Positions 9,000 to 17,402 of a stretch of 64,000 nucleotides of DNA are shown one piece after another. Location: positions 1 through 64,000 of the forward strand of contig NZ_JAGGOF010000048.1 in NCBI RefSeq assembly GCF_018614775.1, written 5' to 3'. The stretch is from Pseudomonas fluorescens (lineage in GTDB: Bacteria > Pseudomonadota > Gammaproteobacteria > Pseudomonadales > Pseudomonadaceae). The notes under the pieces were generated by a model. The model saw only the letters and a program-made list of their open reading frames with translations. It was not told where the DNA came from and made no database searches. Numbering within the stretch: position 1 is the first letter of the stretch; each line of letters begins with the position of its first letter. Position numbers and translations under genes: made by a program.

Positions 9000-10772
9000 T
9001 TACTGAGCCTTTGTCTCAGTCGCCGCCGGTGTCGTTGCAGCCGGCTTGGCCGCTGGTTTCTTCGCCGGTTCAGCCTTTTTCACCGGAGCCTTGGCCGGGG
9101 CCTTTTTCGCCTCGGTCTTGGCAGCAGGTTTTTTAGCCGCAGGTTTAGCCGCTGCCTTCTTGGCCGGTTCAGCTTTCACCGGTACCGCAGGTTTCGGCGG
9201 CTCTACGGGGGCAGGCGCTGGAGCGGGAACAGGCGCCGGCGCTGGCGGTGCTACCGGTTCCGGTGCCTTGACCGGCTCCGGCTTCTTCTCGTCATCCGAG
9301 CCGCCGAACAGGTTGGTGAAGAAGTTGCCCTTCTTCGCCGCCACCGCGCCGGCTGCTGCCGCCGCGACCGGCGCCACCTTGGCCGGCTCGAAAGACTTGC
9401 CTGCCGCGAGGTCTTCCACCTGGCTGGCCGCGCGCTGGCCGCTGCGCAGGGCGCCTTCCAGGGTGCCTGGGTACAAGGTGTCGGTGTGTTCGCCGGCAAA
9501 GGCTACGCGTTGCAGCGGCTTTTCCCATAGGCGCCAGTACTTGCTGATCTGGCCGGGGCCAAAGGCCAGGTAGGCGCCGCCCATCGACGGATCGGTGCTG
9601 TAGCGACGGATTTCGTAGCCGGTAAATGCGCCACGGGCCTGTGGATAAAAGGCGTGCAGGCGGATGAGTACCTGATCGACCATCTGCTTGTCGCCGAAGG
9701 CCTGCATCACCCGGGCGTTGTCGCCGGACAGGTTGATGACCACGTTGGCGCCACCCTTCAGGGCCGGTTCTATCCACATCATGCCCAGACCGGCGTTGCT
9801 GTAGATCTCGCCGGACATGCGCGCCTTGCTGTCCCAGACCGGGGTCTTGAACTTGAGCATGATCTGGTCACGCCAGCCGTAGTTGGTGCCCTTGATCGCG
9901 CCCTGGTGCTGGGCATCGAGGGCCGGGGTCAGCTGGATCTTGTTCAGGGCGCGCAATGGCACCGCCAACACGACGTAGTCCGCCTGGTAGCCGACGCTGC
10001 CGACCTTGACGGTCACGCCGTCCTTGTCCTGGGAAATCGCCGATACCGGGGAGTTGGTCTTGATGGTTTTCAGTTGTTTGACGAACGCCTGGGCCAGTAC
10101 CGGGCTGCCTCCGAGCAGGCGTGAGGCCCGCAGGTCACGATCGGACACACCACGGTAGACCCGGTTCTGCTGTGCGAAATACAGCAACGACAGGCGCGAA
10201 GGCTCGTCGTAACGGGTGCGAATTTCCTGGTTGACCAATTGCCGCGCAGTGGCCGGCAGTTGCAGACGGTCGAGCCAGCTGGACACGGTGATCTGGTCCA
10301 GTGCATGCAGCGTGCTGGTGGCCGCCGGGTTCTGCGGGTCTTCGATGGAGCGCGCCAGGTCGTCCAGGGTGGTTTCGTAGCGCTTCAGGGCTTCGGCGGT
10401 GGCCGGCTGCTTGGTGGCCAGGTCCGCCGCGGTGAAGTAGGTACCGTCGATCAGGTAGCTGGGGGTGCGCACGAATTCCGGGGCCGGCGTGGTGCTCAGC
10501 TTGAAGGTGGAGACGTACTTGTTCAGTACCGGCTGGGTCTTTTCATTGCCGATCCATTCACTGGTGGCCATGCCCGAGCGGCCGCCCAGGTCCGGCTTCG
10601 CTTCCAGCAACGTCACGGCCCAGCCTTTGCTCTGCAACTCGTAGGCCGCCGTGAGCCCCGCCAGGCCACCGCCGATGACGATGGCCGTCGGTTGTTTATC
10701 CTTGGCCAGCGCCGAAACGCTGAACAGCCCTATCATCACCAGCGCACAGGCGCGCAGCCAACCAGCAGACAT
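9000..10772 (-). CDS. Flavin-containing amine oxidase (FAD-dependent) with Lys/Ala/Pro-rich tail
   Basis: A signal-like N-terminus (residues 1-23, ending SVSALA) is followed by the FAD dinucleotide fold AIVIGGGLAGLTAAYELQSK and GGRSG. The C-terminal FAD-site motif FAGEHTDTLYPGTLEGALRS lies near residues 430-450. This is the monoamine-oxidase/phytoene-desaturase-like fold; the substrate is unknown. From about residue 460 to 590 the protein becomes low complexity: a short KKGNFFTNLFGGSDDEKK segment, a Pro/Ala stretch, then Lys-Ala-Pro repeats (AKKAAAKPAAKKPAAK) like bacterial histone-H1-type tails. The catalytic part is complete, so the tail is an addition, perhaps anchoring the protein to an anionic surface. 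It is divergent from bioA. Confidence 0.82.
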   Translation of the reverse strand: MSAGWLRACALVMIGLFSVSALAKDKQPTAIVIGGGLAGLTAAYELQSKGWAVTLLEAKPDLGGRSGMATSEWIGNEKTQPVLNKYVSTFKLSTTPAPEFVRTPSYLIDGTYFTAADLATKQPATAEALKRYETTLDDLARSIEDPQNPAATSTLHALDQITVSSWLDRLQLPATARQLVNQEIRTRYDEPSRLSLLYFAQQNRVYRGVSDRDLRASRLLGGSPVLAQAFVKQLKTIKTNSPVSAISQDKDGVTVKVGSVGYQADYVVLAVPLRALNKIQLTPALDAQHQGAIKGTNYGWRDQIMLKFKTPVWDSKARMSGEIYSNAGLGMMWIEPALKGGANVVINLSGDNARVMQAFGDKQMVDQVLIRLHAFYPQARGAFTGYEIRRYSTDPSMGGAYLAFGPGQISKYWRLWEKPLQRVAFAGEHTDTLYPGTLEGALRSGQRAASQVEDLAAGKSFEPAKVAPVAAAAAGAVAAKKGNFFTNLFGGSDDEKKPEPVKAPEPVAPPAPAPVPAPAPAPVEPPKPAVPVKAEPAKKAAAKPAAKKPAAKTEAKKAPAKAPVKKAEPAKKPAAKPAATTPAATETKAQ

Positions 10773-10995
10773 TCAGCGAACTCCGGATTAAACGTAGGAA
10801 ACTTCAGTTGTTCGAGCCAGTCGGCTCAGAGAGCGGCGAAGAATACGTCAGCCATCAAAACGCCGCCAGCGACGTCTATCGCCTTGGTCAAAGTAGCGCG
10901 GATGACACAATGGGTTGTCCGCGCGGCTGCCATTGCATAGGCTTGCGCGATTGTTTTGCCCGCGCCCGCCGCGAGCCGCCTCGAGGAGACTGTAA

Positions 10996-12402
10996 ATGGG
11001 CCTGAATAACCAGTGGATGCAACGCGACCTCGCCGTGCTGTGGCATCCCTGCACCCAGATGAAAGACCACGAACAGCTGCCGCTGATCCCGATCAAGCGC
11101 GGTGAGGGCGTATGGCTGGAAGACTTCGAAGGCAAGCGTTACCTCGATGCCGTCAGTTCCTGGTGGGTCAACGTGTTCGGCCACGCCAACCCGCGCATCA
11201 ACCAGCGGATCAAGGACCAGGTCGATCAGCTTGAGCACGTGATCCTCGCCGGCTTCAGCCATCAGCCGGTCATCGAGCTGTCCGAACGCCTGGTGAAGCT
11301 GACGCCGGAAGGCCTGACCCGGTGCTTCTACGCCGATAACGGCTCGTCCTGCATCGAAGTGGCGATGAAGATGAGCTTTCATTACTGGGTCAATCGCGGC
11401 CGGCCGGACAAGAAACGCTTCGTCACCCTGAGCAACAGCTACCACGGCGAGACCATCGCGGCGATGTCGGTGGGCGATGTGCCACTGTTCACGGAAACCT
11501 ACAAGGCGCTGCTGCTGGACACGATCAAGGTACCCAGCCCCGACTGCTATCACCGCCCCGAGGGCATGGGTTGGGAAGAACATTCGCGCAACCTGTTCGT
11601 GGCCATGGAACAAACCCTGGCCGAGCATCACGACACGGTAGCGGCAGTGATCGTCGAGCCGCTGATCCAGGGCGCCGGCGGCATGCGCATGTATCACCCG
11701 GTGTACCTGAAACTGCTGCGCGAAGCCTGTGACCGTTACGGCGTGCACCTGATCCACGATGAGATCGCCGTGGGCTTCGGTCGCACCGGCACGATGTTCG
11801 CCTGTGAACAGGCCGGCATCACCCCTGATTTCCTCTGCCTGTCCAAGGCCCTGACCGGCGGCTACCTGCCGCTGGCGGCCTGCGTGACCACCGATGAGGT
11901 CTACAGCGCCTTCTACGACGACTACCCGACCCTGCGCGCCTTCCTGCATTCCCACAGCTACACGGGCAACCCGCTGGCCTGCGCGGCGGCCCTGGCGACG
12001 CTGGATATCTTCGAAGAAGACCACGTCATCGAAAACAACAAGGCCCTGGCCCAGCGCATGGCAAGCGCCACGGCGCACCTGGCCGATCACCCGAACGTGG
12101 CCGAAGTGCGCCAGACCGGCATGGTGCTGGCCATTGAAATGGTCAAGGACAAGGCCAGCAAGACCGCCTATGCGTGGCAGGAGCGGCGCGGCTTGACGGT
12201 GTTCCAGCACGCACTGGGGCGCGGTGCCTTGCTGCGCCCGCTGGGCAGCGTGGTGTATTTTCTGCCGCCCTATGTCATTACCCCGGAGCAGATTGATTTC
12301 CTCGCGCAGGTGGCCAGCGAAGGCATCGACATTGCCACCCGGGACACGGTCAGCGTGGCGGTGCCGAAGGATTTCCACCCGGGTTTTCGCGATCCGGGTT
12401 GA
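10996..12402 (+). CDS. bioA: Adenosylmethionine-8-amino-7-oxononanoate aminotransferase
   Basis: BioA makes 7,8-diaminononanoate in biotin synthesis, using SAM as the amino donor and PLP as cofactor. The 468-residue class-III aminotransferase shows WHPCTQMKDHE near the start and VSSWWVNVFGHANPRI, both in the substrate and SAM region. It also shows HDEIAVGFGRTG (PLP ring contact) and LSKALTGGYLP with the Schiff-base lysine near residue 286. GAGGAGA (10982-10988) precedes the ATG. The other biotin genes are not in the window. The following gene is rsmE, separated by a palindromic repeat. Some homologues are omega-amino-acid aminotransferases, but the WHPCTQ and SSWW motifs favour BioA. Confidence 0.92.
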   Translation: MGLNNQWMQRDLAVLWHPCTQMKDHEQLPLIPIKRGEGVWLEDFEGKRYLDAVSSWWVNVFGHANPRINQRIKDQVDQLEHVILAGFSHQPVIELSERLVKLTPEGLTRCFYADNGSSCIEVAMKMSFHYWVNRGRPDKKRFVTLSNSYHGETIAAMSVGDVPLFTETYKALLLDTIKVPSPDCYHRPEGMGWEEHSRNLFVAMEQTLAEHHDTVAAVIVEPLIQGAGGMRMYHPVYLKLLREACDRYGVHLIHDEIAVGFGRTGTMFACEQAGITPDFLCLSKALTGGYLPLAACVTTDEVYSAFYDDYPTLRAFLHSHSYTGNPLACAAALATLDIFEEDHVIENNKALAQRMASATAHLADHPNVAEVRQTGMVLAIEMVKDKASKTAYAWQERRGLTVFQHALGRGALLRPLGSVVYFLPPYVITPEQIDFLAQVASEGIDIATRDTVSVAVPKDFHPGFRDPG

Positions 12403-12414
12403 ACCCTGAACTTC

Positions 12415-12524
12415 TCGTTCCCATGCTCTGTGTGGGAATGCATCCCGTGACGCTTCGCGTCACATCCACAGAGGACGCAAAGCGTCCCATGGCGGCATTC
12501 CCACGCGGAGCGTGGGAACGATCG
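12415..12524. repeat. TCGTTCCCACGC-family palindromic repeat, copy 1
   Basis: The ends TCGTTCCCATGCTCTGTGTG and CACGCGGAGCGTGGGAACGA are inverted copies, with inner palindromes GTGACGCTTCGCGTCAC and GACGCAAAGCGTC. It lies between bioA and rsmE and ends only about 11 bases before the rsmE start codon, so it forms the leader of rsmE. Confidence 0.85.
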
Positions 12525-12535
12525 AGAGAAAAAAC

Positions 12536-13255
12536 ATGAGACTGTCCCGCTTCTTCATCGACACCCCCCTGAGCCTCGGCGACCACGAACTGCCCGAAGC
12601 CCAGGCGCACTACATCAGCCGTGTACTGCGCATGGCCGAGGGTGATGCAGTGCAGGTATTCGACGGCTCGGGCCAGGAGTTTCGCGGCAGCCTGGCCGAA
12701 GTCGGCAAGAAACGGGTGCGGGTGAAACTGGACGAGCAGTTCGCCGGGCAGCTTGAATCACCCTTGCGCATCCACCTCGGCCAGGGCCTGTCCCGGGGCG
12801 AGCGGATGGATTGGGCGATTCAGAAAGCCACTGAACTGGGGGTCGGCGAGATCACGCCGATTTTCACGGAGCGCTGCGAAGTGCGCCTCAAGGACGAACG
12901 CGCCGACAAGCGCCTGCTGCACTGGCGCCAGGTCGCAATCAGTGCCTGCGAGCAGTGCGGGCGCTCCACCGTGCCGGTGATCCACCCACCCTTGTTGCTG
13001 GCCGACTGGCTGAAGCAGACCGAGGCCGAGCTGAAGCTGGTGTTGCACCCGGTGGCCGAGCCGTTGGTCAGCCATGCCCGGCCAGCGTCCCTGGCTTTCC
13101 TGATCGGACCCGAGGGTGGTTTGTCCGACGCGGAAGTCGAACAGGCCAGGACCGCCGGCTACCACGCCGCCCGCCTCGGCCCCCGGGTGCTGCGCACCGA
13201 AACCGCGCCCGTGGTGGCGCTGGCGGTAGCACAGCAGTTGTGGGGGGATTTCTAA
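12536..13255 (+). CDS. rsmE: 16S rRNA (uracil1498-N3)-methyltransferase
   Basis: RsmE methylates U1498 in the 16S decoding region using SAM. The 239-residue SPOUT-fold protein begins MRLSRFFIDTPLSL and has an N-terminal PUA-like part (HYISRVLRMAEGDAVQVFDG). The knotted SAM site follows: FLIGPEGGLSDAEVEQARTA and LGPRVLRTETAPVVALA. The ATG at 12536 is preceded only by a weak GAGAG ribosome site, next to a palindromic repeat. It follows bioA and is convergent with the hemolysin-III gene. Confidence 0.95.
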   Translation: MRLSRFFIDTPLSLGDHELPEAQAHYISRVLRMAEGDAVQVFDGSGQEFRGSLAEVGKKRVRVKLDEQFAGQLESPLRIHLGQGLSRGERMDWAIQKATELGVGEITPIFTERCEVRLKDERADKRLLHWRQVAISACEQCGRSTVPVIHPPLLLADWLKQTEAELKLVLHPVAEPLVSHARPASLAFLIGPEGGLSDAEVEQARTAGYHAARLGPRVLRTETAPVVALAVAQQLWGDF

Positions 13256-13272
13256 ACCACCATGAAAAAACC

Positions 13273-13363
13273 CTGTGGGAGCGAGCCTGCTCGCGATGGC
13301 GGTGGGTCAGTCGACATTGATACTGGCTGACATGGCGCTATCGCGAGCAGGCTCGCTCCCACA
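13273..13363. repeat. REP doublet (REPIN)
   Basis: Arms GTGGGAGCGAGCCTGCTCGC and GCGAGCAGGCTCGCTCCCAC surround a spacer. It fills the space between the convergent rsmE and hemolysin-III genes. Confidence 0.92.
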
Positions 13364-13376
13364 AGGGCCAATGGTT

Positions 13377-14000
13377 TCAGGCTCCAAGCACATAAGCCTT
13401 GATCGCCACGAAGTGCAGCAGGCTGCCGGCAATGACGAACAGGTGCCAGATGCCGTGGGCGTGGCGCAGGCGGCTGTCGAGGGCGAAGAAAATGATGCCC
13501 ACGGTGTACAGCACGCCGCCCGAGGCCAGCCAGGTAAACCCGGCGCTGCCCAGGGCCGCCAGCAGCGGTTTGACCGCCACCAGCACGATCCAGCCCATTA
13601 CCGCGTAGATCACGATTGACAGGACCCGCGCCTCGGAACGCGGTTTGATCTCCTGCAGGATCCCGATCAGCGCCAACCCCCAGACGATGCCGAACAGGCT
13701 CCAGCCCCATGCCCCCCGCAAAGTGACCAGGCAGAACGGTGTGTAGCTGCCGGCGATCAGCAGGTAGATCGAAAAATGATCAACCTTTTGCATGATCTCT
13801 TTACGCCGCCCGCGCACGCTGTGGTAAACCGTCGAGGCGCTGTACAGCGCCAGCAGGGTAAAACCGTAGACCGACACGCTGACAATCTTCCAGGGATCGC
13901 CGGTCAGCCCGGCAATCACCACCAGCCACACCCCACCGATAAACGCTGCGATGGCCCCAACGAGATGGGTCCAGGCGTTGAGTCGTTCCCCGTGATACAT
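13377..14000 (-). CDS. Hemolysin III family (PAQR-type) membrane protein
   Basis: The 207-residue protein has seven likely membrane helices and starts MYHGERLNAWTHLVGAIAAF, the hallmark of the bacterial HlyIII/YqfA group. The metal-binding-type histidines appear in ASTVYHSV, KVDHFSIYLLIAGSYTPF and the late RLRHAHGIWHLFVIAGS. The start at 14000 follows a GGAGGG ribosome site 11 bases upstream; frames extended to 14018 or 14063 lack one. The role of this family in Pseudomonas is not established, and the name does not imply haemolysis. Confidence 0.88.
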   Translation of the reverse strand: MYHGERLNAWTHLVGAIAAFIGGVWLVVIAGLTGDPWKIVSVSVYGFTLLALYSASTVYHSVRGRRKEIMQKVDHFSIYLLIAGSYTPFCLVTLRGAWGWSLFGIVWGLALIGILQEIKPRSEARVLSIVIYAVMGWIVLVAVKPLLAALGSAGFTWLASGGVLYTVGIIFFALDSRLRHAHGIWHLFVIAGSLLHFVAIKAYVLGA

Positions 14001-14082
14001 CGATTCTTGTCCCTCCATGATGAAACAGCCGCCAAGGCTCAGGCCTGCGGCGCAAAAGTGCAATGGTTTGCGACGAGTCTAC

Positions 14083-14175
14083 CTGTGGGGGCCGAGCTTG
14101 CTCGCGATGGCGGCCTCACAGCCGACATCTCCATCGCTGAAACACCGCTATCGCGGGCAAGCCTTGCTCCCACGG
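14083..14175. repeat. REP doublet (REPIN), diverged
   Basis: CCTGTGGGGGCCGAGCTTGC and the inverted arm GCGGGCAAGCCTTGCTCCCA are a diverged pair. It occupies the intergenic region between the hemolysin-III gene and mdcR, so promoters for both must lie in or at its edges. Confidence 0.85.
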
Positions 14176-14218
14176 GCTATTGAGGCACAATCGGGCGACA
14201 CGAATAAGAGCCCGGCCC

Positions 14219-15139
14219 ATGCTGATCGACGAAGAATTGACCCTGAAAAAACTCGAGGTGTTCCTGGCGTTCATGCGCACCGGCAACCTGGCGCGGGCGG
14301 CCGCCGAGTTGCAGACCAGCAATGTCAGCGTGCACCGGGCCATTCACTCGCTGGAAAGTGCCCTGCGCTGTCCGCTGTTCAAGCACGAAGGCCGCAATCT
14401 CACGCCGCTGGAAAGCGCCTACGTGCTGGAGGAGCGGGCACAGAAGCTGATCCAGGACGTGGTCGAAAGCGTGCGCCTGACCCGCGAAGCCGCCGGGTTT
14501 TCCGCGGAACGCTTCAAGCTCGGCTCGCTGTACTCGCTGACGGTCAAGACCGTGCCCCAGTTGATCATGGGCCTGAAGATCCGCCGCAGCGAACTCAATA
14601 TCGACCTGATCATGGGCTCCAACATCGACCTGTTGTACAAACTCAAGAACATGGAGGTGGATGCGATCCTGGTGTCGCTGGACGACAGCGTCAACGACCC
14701 GGACTGCGAGCACATCGCACTGTTCTCCGACGACATCTTCCTCGCCACGCCGGCCGACTCACCCTTTGCCCAACGCAGCGAAGTGGACCTGGCCGAGGTG
14801 CGCGACGAGACCTTCATCACCTTGACCCAAGGCTTCGCCACGCACCAGGACGGCATCCGCGTATTCAAGCAGGCGGGGTTCGAGCCAAAGGTGGCGATGC
14901 AGGTCAACGACATCTTCACCCTGTTGAGCATGGTCAGTTCCGGGGTGGGCTATGCGCTGCTACCGGGCAGGATCGCGGCGGTGTACGAGAACCGGGTGAG
15001 ACTGATCCCGCTGCAGGAAAAGTACCGGTTGCAACAGCACATCGGCGTGGTGTTTCTGAAGGCCAAGGAGCGCGATCCGAATCTGCTGGCGTTGCTTGCC
15101 GAGTGCCGGATGTATGCCCATCGCCAGGGCATCCCATGA
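14219..15139 (+). CDS. mdcR: LysR-family regulator of malonate utilisation
   Basis: This 306-residue LysR-type regulator has a helix-turn-helix in residues 8-65 (LTLKKLEVFLAFMRTGNLAR, LQTSNVSVHRAIHSLE) and a periplasmic-binding-like effector domain after about residue 95. Placement next to the malonate operon, convergent with madM, matches MdcR, which activates the operon in response to malonate in characterised relatives. I use the ATG at 14219 (MLIDEELTLKK). Its likely target is the dyad before mdcA at 22582-22600, more than 7 kb away at the other end of the operon. Confidence 0.88.
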   Translation: MLIDEELTLKKLEVFLAFMRTGNLARAAAELQTSNVSVHRAIHSLESALRCPLFKHEGRNLTPLESAYVLEERAQKLIQDVVESVRLTREAAGFSAERFKLGSLYSLTVKTVPQLIMGLKIRRSELNIDLIMGSNIDLLYKLKNMEVDAILVSLDDSVNDPDCEHIALFSDDIFLATPADSPFAQRSEVDLAEVRDETFITLTQGFATHQDGIRVFKQAGFEPKVAMQVNDIFTLLSMVSSGVGYALLPGRIAAVYENRVRLIPLQEKYRLQQHIGVVFLKAKERDPNLLALLAECRMYAHRQGIP

Positions 15140-15246
15140 TCGTTCCCACGCTCTGCGTGGGAACGCAGCCCGGGACGCTCCGCGTCCCCAAAAGCGTGAC
15201 GCGGAGCGTCACAAGAGGCATTCCCACGCAGAGCGTGGGAACGATC
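15138..15246. repeat. TCGTTCCCACGC-family palindromic repeat, copy 2
   Basis: ATCGTTCCCACGCTCTGCGT and the inverted end ACGCAGAGCGTGGGAACGAT flank inner palindromes GGGACGCTCCGCGTCCC and GTGACGCGGAGCGTCAC. The repeat sits exactly between the convergent mdcR and madM stop codons and its stems could terminate both. Confidence 0.88.
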
Positions 15247-15251
15247 AACAA

Positions 15252-16016
15252 CTACCCCATCAACCCGCGCATGATCAGAAACAGCAACGAAGGCCCCAGC
15301 AGGCACCCAAGCGCGGTATAGAACGCCGCCGTCAGGCAGCCATACGGCACCAGTTTCGGGTCGGTCGCCGCCAGCCCGCCGGCCACGCCGCTGGAGGTGC
15401 CCATCAACCCGCCGAAGATCACCGCACTGCGTGGGTTGTCGAGACCAATCATCGGTGCCACGAAAGGCGTCGCCACCATCACCAGGATCGCCTTGATCAA
15501 CCCAGCGGCGATAGACAGCGCCATCACCTCGGAACTGGCACCAATGGCCGCTCCGGTGACGGGCCCGACGATGTACGTCACCGCCCCGGCGCCAATGGTC
15601 GTCAGGCTCACCGGGTCGGTGTATCCGAAGGCCAACGCCACGCCTACACCGGCAATGAACGAGGTGCCCACTCCGACAAACAGTGCCAGAACCCCGACGA
15701 AGCCAGCGCGCTTGAGCTCCTCGACACTCACGCCAAACGCCGTGGCGACAATGGCAAAGTCCCGCAGCATGGCGCCGCCCAGTAAACCAATCCCTGAAAG
15801 CAGGGGAATGTCCACCACGCCCTTTTGCCCTCCGGTCATCGCCCCGCCGATGTACGACAGTACCAACCCCAGCAGAATGGCGATGGCCGAACCGTGCAGG
15901 CGGCCCTTGGTGAACGTGTTGCTGATCCAGTACGACACCCACATGGTGATGCCGACAATTGCGAAACCACTGATCAGGCCGTAGCCGGTAATCACCTTCA
16001 TCATTGATTCATACAT
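15252..16016 (-). CDS. madM: Malonate transporter subunit MadM
   Basis: This 254-residue very hydrophobic protein has about eight membrane helices and starts MYESMMKVITGYGLISGFAI. MadM with MadL forms a sodium-dependent malonate carrier in characterised systems. The ATG at 16016 lies 6 bases beyond the madL stop. A frame open to 16436 is not one protein, because that upstream part overlaps madL in another frame. It is the last gene of the malonate operon. GGAMTGGQKGVVDIPLLSGI is a recognisable family segment. Confidence 0.92.
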   Translation of the reverse strand: MYESMMKVITGYGLISGFAIVGITMWVSYWISNTFTKGRLHGSAIAILLGLVLSYIGGAMTGGQKGVVDIPLLSGIGLLGGAMLRDFAIVATAFGVSVEELKRAGFVGVLALFVGVGTSFIAGVGVALAFGYTDPVSLTTIGAGAVTYIVGPVTGAAIGASSEVMALSIAAGLIKAILVMVATPFVAPMIGLDNPRSAVIFGGLMGTSSGVAGGLAATDPKLVPYGCLTAAFYTALGCLLGPSLLFLIMRGLMG

Positions 16017-16021
16017 GGCGA

Positions 16022-16414
16022 TCACCCGACCGTCTTCACGGAAACATCGGCTCGAGGCCCTTTGTGGCCGATGCGCACCAGCACCGGCACCAAGGCAAAG
16101 GCAATCACCACCGCCAGGGTCCCGGCCAGAATCGCCATCGGCCCACCTTTGAGCGCGCCATAGACATTTTGCTGAGCCGCCATGGCAACCACGATGGGAA
16201 TGTAGATCGCGCTCCAGAATTCCACGCCGGCCTCGGACTTGCCCTTGAACAGACCGCGTTTGCTCAGATAACTGCCCAGGCCAATCAACAGCAGCATCGC
16301 AATGCCGACGCCGCCGACGTTGGCCGGCACACCGATCAATTTGCCCAGCAGCTCGCCGATGAAGATACCCGTCAGGGTACAAAAGGCCAGAAACGCCACA
16401 CCGTAGATAATCAT
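16022..16414 (-). CDS. madL: Malonate transporter subunit MadL
   Basis: This 130-residue membrane protein has about four helices and begins MIIYGVAFLAFCTLTGIFIG. It is the small partner of MadM in malonate uptake. The ATG at 16414 is chosen because the signal-like first helix starts there; the open frame up to 16540 overlaps mdcH. It lies 67 bases after mdcH and 5 bases before madM, so the decarboxylase operon carries its own importer. Confidence 0.9.
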   Translation of the reverse strand: MIIYGVAFLAFCTLTGIFIGELLGKLIGVPANVGGVGIAMLLLIGLGSYLSKRGLFKGKSEAGVEFWSAIYIPIVVAMAAQQNVYGALKGGPMAILAGTLAVVIAFALVPVLVRIGHKGPRADVSVKTVG

Positions 16415-16481
16415 TGCTGTAGTCCTCAAAGTGCATCGTCGAAGTTGTTGTTTTTGTGCTTCGCCAGCTTGAGTCGGGGGT

Positions 16482-17402
16482 CTAGGGTTGGCGGCTTCCC
16501 TCCTCTGCGAGCAACGCCTGCAAGGTGTCGAGCCTGGCACCGTCGAACGCCATGACGGTCCCCTGTTCGAACACCCGGCGCGCCAGCCCGGTCAGTACCG
16601 CACCGGGCGGCAGTTCGATCTGCAAGCGCACGCCGCGCTCGTAGGCACTTTGCACCGTGCCGCGCCAATCGACCACGCGACACATGTTGAAGGCCAGGTC
16701 GTCGCGCAAGGCTTCTGTGTTGACCACAGGCCGGGCGCGGCTGCCGCTGAGGTAACCCAACGTCGGGGCTTGCAACGGCACGTCGGCAAACGCCTGGGCC
16801 AATGTCTGTGCCGGCGCCTCCAGCAGCGGGCAATGGGACGGCGCACTCACCGCCAGCCGGCAGGCCTTGCCGGCGCCCTGGCTTCGTGCGTGCCTGGCGA
16901 CCAGCGCCATGGCTTCGTCACTGCCGGCGATGACCACTTGGTTATCGGCATTGATGTTGGCCAGGTAGACCGGTGTCTGGTGGCTGTGGACCTGTGCCAG
17001 CACCCCTTCCACGGCGGCGAGGTCCAGGCCGATGATTGCGGTCATGCCATAGCCTTGCGGATACGCCCGCTGCATCAATTCGCCCCGCAGGCTGACCAGC
17101 CGCAACGCCGCCTCGAAGCCAAGCGCACCGGCCACCACTGCCGCCGGATAGGCGCCGATGGAGAGCCCCGCGACGTAGTCCGGCGCAGGCGCCTGTTCCA
17201 GCAAGCGGCGGGACGCCGCCACACCCGCAATCAACAGGCACACCTGCACGGCGCGCGTCGATTGCAAGGCCTCGGTACTGTCCAGTTGCAACACGTCTTC
17301 ACCGAGCACGTCGCTGGCCTCGACCAACACCTGCGGCGCCAGGCCATGAAGCATGCCCGCCCGTTGCGCGCCTTGGCCGGGGAACACCAGGAGGCTGCTC
17401 AT
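16482..17402 (-). CDS. mdcH: Malonate decarboxylase, malonyl-CoA:ACP transacylase subunit (epsilon)
   Basis: MdcH loads malonyl groups from malonyl-CoA onto the decarboxylase acyl carrier protein, priming the enzyme. The 306 residues follow the FabD acyltransferase fold: MSSLLVFPGQGAQRAGM at the start, nucleophile elbow GLSIGAYPAAVVAGAL with the active serine near residue 82, and SAPSHCPLLEAPA with the histidine. It overlaps mdcG by 4 bases. Confidence 0.93.
   Translation of the reverse strand: MSSLLVFPGQGAQRAGMLHGLAPQVLVEASDVLGEDVLQLDSTEALQSTRAVQVCLLIAGVAASRRLLEQAPAPDYVAGLSIGAYPAAVVAGALGFEAALRLVSLRGELMQRAYPQGYGMTAIIGLDLAAVEGVLAQVHSHQTPVYLANINADNQVVIAGSDEAMALVARHARSQGAGKACRLAVSAPSHCPLLEAPAQTLAQAFADVPLQAPTLGYLSGSRARPVVNTEALRDDLAFNMCRVVDWRGTVQSAYERGVRLQIELPPGAVLTGLARRVFEQGTVMAFDGARLDTLQALLAEEGSRQP

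Noticed and set aside
10888-12378. 496-codon minus-strand frame opposite bioA
   Set aside because: Composition-driven antisense frame; the translation is His/Gln/Val-rich with no recognisable domain, while bioA is complete.
14017-15321. 434-codon plus-strand frame overlapping mdcR
   Set aside because: Different frame from the LysR protein with Arg/Pro-rich noise; it runs through two repeats.
15252-16436. Single 394-codon minus-strand protein spanning madM and madL
   Set aside because: The upstream 140 codons are an out-of-frame reading of madL; the hydrophobic MadM sequence starts at 16016.
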